A stretch of 9,512 nucleotides of DNA. Source: Actinomycetota bacterium (lineage in GTDB: Bacteria > Actinomycetota > Actinomycetes > Actinomycetales > Actinomycetaceae). The notes below the pieces were generated by a model. The model saw only the letters and a list, made by a program, of their open reading frames with translations, was not told where the DNA came from and ran no database searches. This document shows, piece by piece, positions 7,025 through 9,512 of the stretch. Where the stretch lies: assembly GCA_019425105.1 (NCBI GenBank), contig JAHYYD010000076.1, positions 1-9,512 of the forward strand, given 5' to 3'. Each line of letters begins with the position of its first letter. Within the stretch, counting starts at the first letter, position 1. The translations under genes were made by a program, and so were the position numbers.

Positions 7025-7546
7025 ATGGCGAAGTCCGACAAGGTGGCAGCAGTTGCCGAGCTCGTGGAGCGCTTCCGCGCAGCCGACGCTGTCCTGCTGA
7101 CCGAGTACCGCGGCCTGACCGTCGGCCAGCTCAAGCAGCTGCGTCGCGGCCTGGGCGAGAACGCGACCTACGCCGTGGCAAAGAACACGCTTGCGCGCCT
7201 GGCGGCCAAGGAGGTCGGTCTCGACTTCCTGGCTGAGGACCTGAAGGGCCCCACCGCCATCGCATTCGTCTCCGGCGAGCCCGTCGAGGCCGCCAAGACC
7301 CTGCGTGATTTTGCTAAGGACAACCCCGCCCTCGTGCTGAAGTCCGGCGCGATGGACGGTGCTCAGCTGAGCGCCGAGGGTGTCAAGAAGCTTGCCGATC
7401 TCGAGTCCCGCGAGGTCCTGCTGGCCAAGGCCGCAGGCGTCCTCAAGGCCAAGATTGGTCAGGCGGCGTTCGCATTCAACGCTCTGCCCGTCAAGGCAGT
7501 GCGCACCATCGATGCTCTGCGCGAAAAGCAGAGCGAGGCGGCCTGA
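7025..7546 (+). CDS. rplJ: 50S ribosomal protein L10
   Basis: The 173-residue protein begins MAKSDKVAAVAEL and contains the L10 core LTEYRGLTVGQLKQLR (about 25-40) and the KNTLARLA stretch, both in the rRNA-binding N-terminal domain. The C-terminal part is helical and Ala-rich, as expected for the segment that anchors L12 dimers in the ribosomal stalk. The length is usual for actinobacterial L10. GGAAGGAGG (7013-7021) lies just upstream of the ATG; longer in-frame extensions upstream run through the leader RNA and are rejected. L10 also acts as the repressor that binds its own leader. rplL follows after 92 bases, as in nearly all bacteria. Confidence 0.97.
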   Translation: MAKSDKVAAVAELVERFRAADAVLLTEYRGLTVGQLKQLRRGLGENATYAVAKNTLARLAAKEVGLDFLAEDLKGPTAIAFVSGEPVEAAKTLRDFAKDNPALVLKSGAMDGAQLSAEGVKKLADLESREVLLAKAAGVLKAKIGQAAFAFNALPVKAVRTIDALREKQSEAA

Positions 7547-7601
7547 CGAGACAGGCCATGTTCCACGCCGCCACCGTGGCTGCGTGAAACAAACCAACAA
7601 T

Positions 7602-7615
7602 CTGCACTCGTGCAG
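7602..7615 (+). other. Small hairpin between rplJ and rplL
   Basis: CTGCAC (7602-7607) and GTGCAG (7610-7615) form a perfect six-pair stem with a two-base gap that would open to a slightly larger loop. A second, weaker stem CCACG/CGTGG lies at 7563-7579. No T run follows, so these are not terminators. They may affect processing or stability so that L12 is made in excess over L10, but this is inference. Confidence 0.35.
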
Positions 7616-7638
7616 GCCAATTAGGAAGGATGCCACTC

Positions 7639-8019
<381 letters not shown>

Positions 8020-8027
8020 CTTTCCCC

Positions 8028-8044
8028 GTCTGAATCGTTCAGAC
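8028..8044 (+). terminator. First hairpin after rplL
   Basis: GTCTGAA (8028-8034) pairs perfectly with TTCAGAC (8038-8044) around TCG, nine bases after the rplL stop. It is followed by TCTTCC, only weakly T-rich. It may be a weak terminator or a 3' end stabiliser acting with the larger hairpin downstream. Confidence 0.5.
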
Positions 8045-8066
8045 TCTTCCACCCGACTGGGTGGGC

Positions 8067-8100
8067 GAAACCCCGTCCCGCATCTGCGGGGCGGGGTTTC
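8067..8100 (+). terminator. Large hairpin terminator after rplL
   Basis: GAAACCCCG (8067-8075) pairs with CGGGGTTTC (8092-8100), and the inner CCCGCA (8077-8082) pairs with TGCGGG (8085-8090); T8076 and G8091 can form a wobble pair. This gives a stem of about 16 pairs. No T run follows the stem, as is common for actinobacterial terminators. It probably marks the end of the rplJ-rplL unit. Confidence 0.7.
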
Positions 8101-8200
8101 CGCATGCGTGGGGCCGAGCTGCTTGGTGTGCCCGTGGTCTGCGGCCCGCCCGCGAGCCGTCCGCGCCGCGAGCTTCGCTCGGCGCGTCGTCTCGAAGCCC
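8101..8200. other. GC-rich non-coding spacer with hairpin
   Basis: No gene is supported. It begins with CGCATGCG right after the terminator stem. CGCGCC (8162-8167) and GAGC (8170-8173) can pair with GCTC (8177-8180) and GGCGCG (8181-8186) around TTC with a two-base bulge, forming a strong imperfect hairpin just before the 117-bp repeats. Confidence 0.35.
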
Positions 8201-8467
8201 GGCCAGGCCCCGCCGCCGCCCACGGGCACCGCAGCCAGGCCCCCTGGACCCTCCGGCGCCATCCACACCAGTGACGCGTGGCGTGCTGTGTGTTGCCAGG
8301 CGCGTCGGTGCGACTCAGGCCAGGCCCTGCCGCCGCCCACGGGCACCGCAGCCAGGCCCCCTGGACCCTCCGGTGCCCTCCACACCAGTGACGCGTGGCG
8401 TGCTGTGTGTTGCCAGGCGCGTCGGTGCGACTCAGGCCAGGCCCTGCCGCCGCCCACGGGCACCGCC
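8201..8467. repeat. 117-bp tandem repeat, 2.3 copies
   Basis: Copies start at 8201, 8318 and 8435 (the last is partial, about 32 bases). The anchor CACGGGCACC recurs at 8221, 8338 and 8455, exactly 117 apart. The two full copies differ at only about three positions (8211-region C/T, GGCGCC against GGTGCC, ATCC against CTCC), so the duplication is recent or homogenised. The unit is very GC-rich and contains the small palindrome CCAGGCCCCCTGG. Because 117 is a multiple of three, reading frames stay open through it, which creates spurious open frames on both strands. Confidence 0.93.
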
Positions 8468-8686
8468 GCCTTGTCAGCGCGGCTATTGTGGGTCTAGCAC
8501 TTTCGCATGCAATTCCCCTGTGACTATTTCAGAATTTGAATTGGCATCGTTGGAATTGCAACGTTTCTGGGCTTTGTTGAAAGTTCACGCAATCGAATTG
8601 CATGCGGAATTTCTGGCAAGTGTCTCCGTCGTCACTCGGGAGGTAGCGCAGCCCCGTGCAACGGCTTCCTCGCATGCTGTGCATGC
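8468..8686. other. Lower-GC island with inverted repeats, no clear gene
   Basis: Base composition drops sharply after about 8490. CGCATGCAATTC (8504-8515) recurs as its exact reverse complement at 8595-8606. Between them lies a near-palindrome CGTTGGAATTGCAACG (8548-8563). GCATGC occurs at 8505, 8600, 8672 and 8681. A 63-codon frame from GTG 8520 to TAG 8711 crosses the region but has no ribosome binding site and ends in the repeat array, so I do not call it a gene. It could be a decayed gene fragment or a protein-binding region. Confidence 0.45.
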
Positions 8687-8868
8687 GGATAGGTTGTTGC
8701 TATCTGGATAGGTTATGAGCATCCGGATAGCTTATTAACCTATCCGCATCGTCGTAATCTATCCGCATCGTCGTAATCTATCCGCATCGTCGTAACCTAT
8801 CCGCATCGTCGTAATCTATCCGCATCGTCGTAACCTATCCGGATCGTCGTAACCTATCCGGATCGTCA
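8687..8868. repeat. 19-bp iteron-like array, 3 inverted plus 7 direct sites
   Basis: Seven direct copies of TAACCTATCCGCATCGTCG start at 8736, 8755, 8774, 8793, 8812, 8831 and 8850, exactly 19 apart. They vary mainly at the fourth base (C or T) and at the CCGC/CCGG position. Immediately upstream the reverse complement of the core, GGATAGGTT, occurs at 8687, 8706 and 8725 (GGATAGCTT), also 19 apart. The switch of orientation makes a 21-bp near-palindrome centred on 8735. Ten sites with one period but two orientations suggest a protein-binding array. The unit is not a DnaA box and contains no stable hairpin of its own. Confidence 0.95.
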
Positions 8869-8957
8869 GCGACCATGTCAGTGTCACCCCGTGCCCCACA
8901 GGAGAGGTGAGGCTTTGGCATGTTATTCGGTGTTGGCGGGGTGGGCCCGCGATGGCC

Positions 8958-9115
8958 GGTACAAAATTCTCCCTGCTCGGCTTCTGTACTCTGCGAGCGG
9001 TACATAATTCTCCCTGCTGATGCATTTTGGGCAAAAACAGCCGTTTTTTCGCGAGCTGGGAGAGTTTTGTACCGCCAAGGGTGTGTGACGCTGGTTGTTG
9101 GGAGAGTTTTGTACC
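8958..9115. repeat. Four-site element A (GGTACAAAATTCTCCC family)
   Basis: The 16-mer GGTACAAAATTCTCCC at 8958-8973 recurs as GGTACATAATTCTCCC at 8999-9014, then twice in reverse as GGGAGAGTTTTGTACC at 9058-9073 and 9100-9115. Start-to-start spacings are 41, 59 and 42, and the element measures 158 bp. The inner 43-base spacer is A/T-rich in the middle. The arrangement (two forward, two reverse) is that of an extended inverted repeat and looks like an operator cluster or an intergenic repeat element. Confidence 0.9.
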
Positions 9116-9174
9116 GGGGTGGGCGTTTAGTGATGCCGTTGGTTTCACAGTTATGACGTCCCTGTGCTCTGGGC

Positions 9175-9332
9175 GCGAAAAAGTTCGCCATGTGCGATCT
9201 GACGTGAACGCAAACGCGAAAAAGTTCGCCCAGCGAGGGAAAAATGGCCTAAAAATCGCGGTTCATGGCACGCTGGGCGAGTTTTTTCGCGAAAACGCCG
9301 CTGGCGTGCCTATGCTGGGCGAACTTTGTCGC
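9175..9332. repeat. Four-site element B (GCGAAAAAGTTCGCCC family)
   Basis: Sites are GCGAAAAAGTTCGCCA (9175-9190) and GCGAAAAAGTTCGCCC (9216-9231) forward, then GGGCGAGTTTTTTCGC (9275-9290) and GGGCGAACTTTGTCGC (9317-9332) in reverse. Spacings are 41, 59 and 42, exactly those of the element 217 bases upstream, and the total is again 158 bp. The site sequence is related to but distinct from that of element A (GGGMGARYTTTGTMSC-like when read in the reverse sense). The inner spacer agrees with that of element A at about 22 of 43 positions, including TGG, AAAA and a terminal GCT. Confidence 0.9.
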
Positions 9333-9461
9333 GCAAGGGGCCGGATGTGCTTCGTGCTGGGCGAACTTTGTCGCGCAAGGGGCCGGATGTGCTTCGTGCT
9401 GGGCGAGAACTTTGCCGCGCAAGGGGCCAGATGCGCCTCGTGCTGGGCGAGTGTTGTCGGG
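9314..9461. repeat. 42-bp tandem array extending element B
   Basis: GCTGGGCGAACTTTGTCGCG begins at 9314 and 9356; the two 42-bp units are identical. Further units begin at 9398 (with a GA insertion inside the site, unit length 44) and 9442 (degenerate, GCTGGGCGAGTGTTGTCGGG). The site at 9272 is also 42 bases before 9314, so the array grew at the native site spacing. This looks like recent amplification of the right arm of the four-site element. Confidence 0.9.
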
Positions 9462-9512
9462 TCAAGTCCTGTGGAGTGGTGTAATCGTTTTGTGTCCTTC
9501 GGGGTGGGTTAT
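9333..9512. other. Window end, no gene seen
   Basis: Apart from the tandem sites up to 9461, the last 50 bases hold no recognisable start, ribosome binding site or terminator. The gene served by the repeats, if any, would lie beyond the window; rpoB is the usual next gene after rplL in actinobacteria, but it is not visible. Confidence 0.4.

Noticed and set aside
8520..8711. 63-codon frame from GTG in the low-GC island
   Set aside because: It has no ribosome binding site, a rare start, and runs into the 19-bp array; kept only as a possible relic.
8687..8868. CRISPR array
   Set aside because: The 19-bp units are contiguous with no unique spacers, and three are inverted; no cas gene is present.
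8687..8868. Chromosomal origin with DnaA boxes
   Set aside because: The core AACCTATCC does not match TTATCCACA, and no dnaA, dnaN or AT-rich unwinding region is nearby.
8920..9156. 78-codon frame after an AGGAG-like sequence
   Set aside because: The AGGAG is about 15 bases from the ATG and the protein is simply a translation of the four repeated 16-mers; antisense frames here have the same problem.
8958..9332. Insertion sequence or transposon ends
   Set aside because: No transposase frame lies between the inverted sites and no target duplication is visible; a MITE-like origin stays possible but unproven.

Overview
The window is high-GC DNA with long NNS-biased reading frames, ATGA-type translational coupling and actinobacterial ribosomal protein sequences. 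It most resembles a Gram-positive actinobacterium, probably of the Actinomyces/Schaalia type. The genus is inferred from protein style and gene order and cannot be proven here.

Layout. Positions 1-95 hold the last 30 codons of rplA (ribosomal protein L1), followed by a strong intrinsic terminator. From about 190 to 6697 there is one compact + strand operon of five genes with overlapping or touching ends. They encode an MptD/Trep_Strep-family ECF S component, an EcfT, an ATPase with two fused nucleotide-binding domains, and two ABC half-transporters with an exporter fold. The operon's leader carries two candidate operators: a perfect 10-bp-arm inverted repeat (190-228) and a perfect palindrome (241-250) just upstream of a TATAAA -10 box. 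Then come an L10-leader-type RNA with an internal terminator (about 6878-7001), rplJ (L10) and rplL (L7/L12), ending in two hairpins. The ECF/ABC operon therefore lies between rplA and rplJ.

From 8101 to the end (about 1.4 kb) I find no convincing gene. The stretch is instead packed with repeats: a 117-bp tandem repeat (2.3 copies), a lower-GC island with inverted repeats, a ten-site array with 19-bp period (three sites in one orientation, then seven in the other), and two 158-bp elements. Each 158-bp element is built from four short sites with identical 41/59/42-bp start-to-start geometry but different site sequences. The second element's right arm has expanded as a 42-bp tandem array.

How the genes may work together. 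The S, T and fused A subunits form a complete group-I-like ECF importer. Coupling to a heterodimeric pair of exporter-fold half-transporters resembles iron-scavenging loci that pair an ECF module with YbtPQ/IrtAB-like proteins. A metallophore or haem uptake cassette is the leading guess, but no substrate is shown by the sequence. The repeat-dense region after rplL is the least explained part of the window, and the shared spacing of its two four-site elements is the most striking signal.
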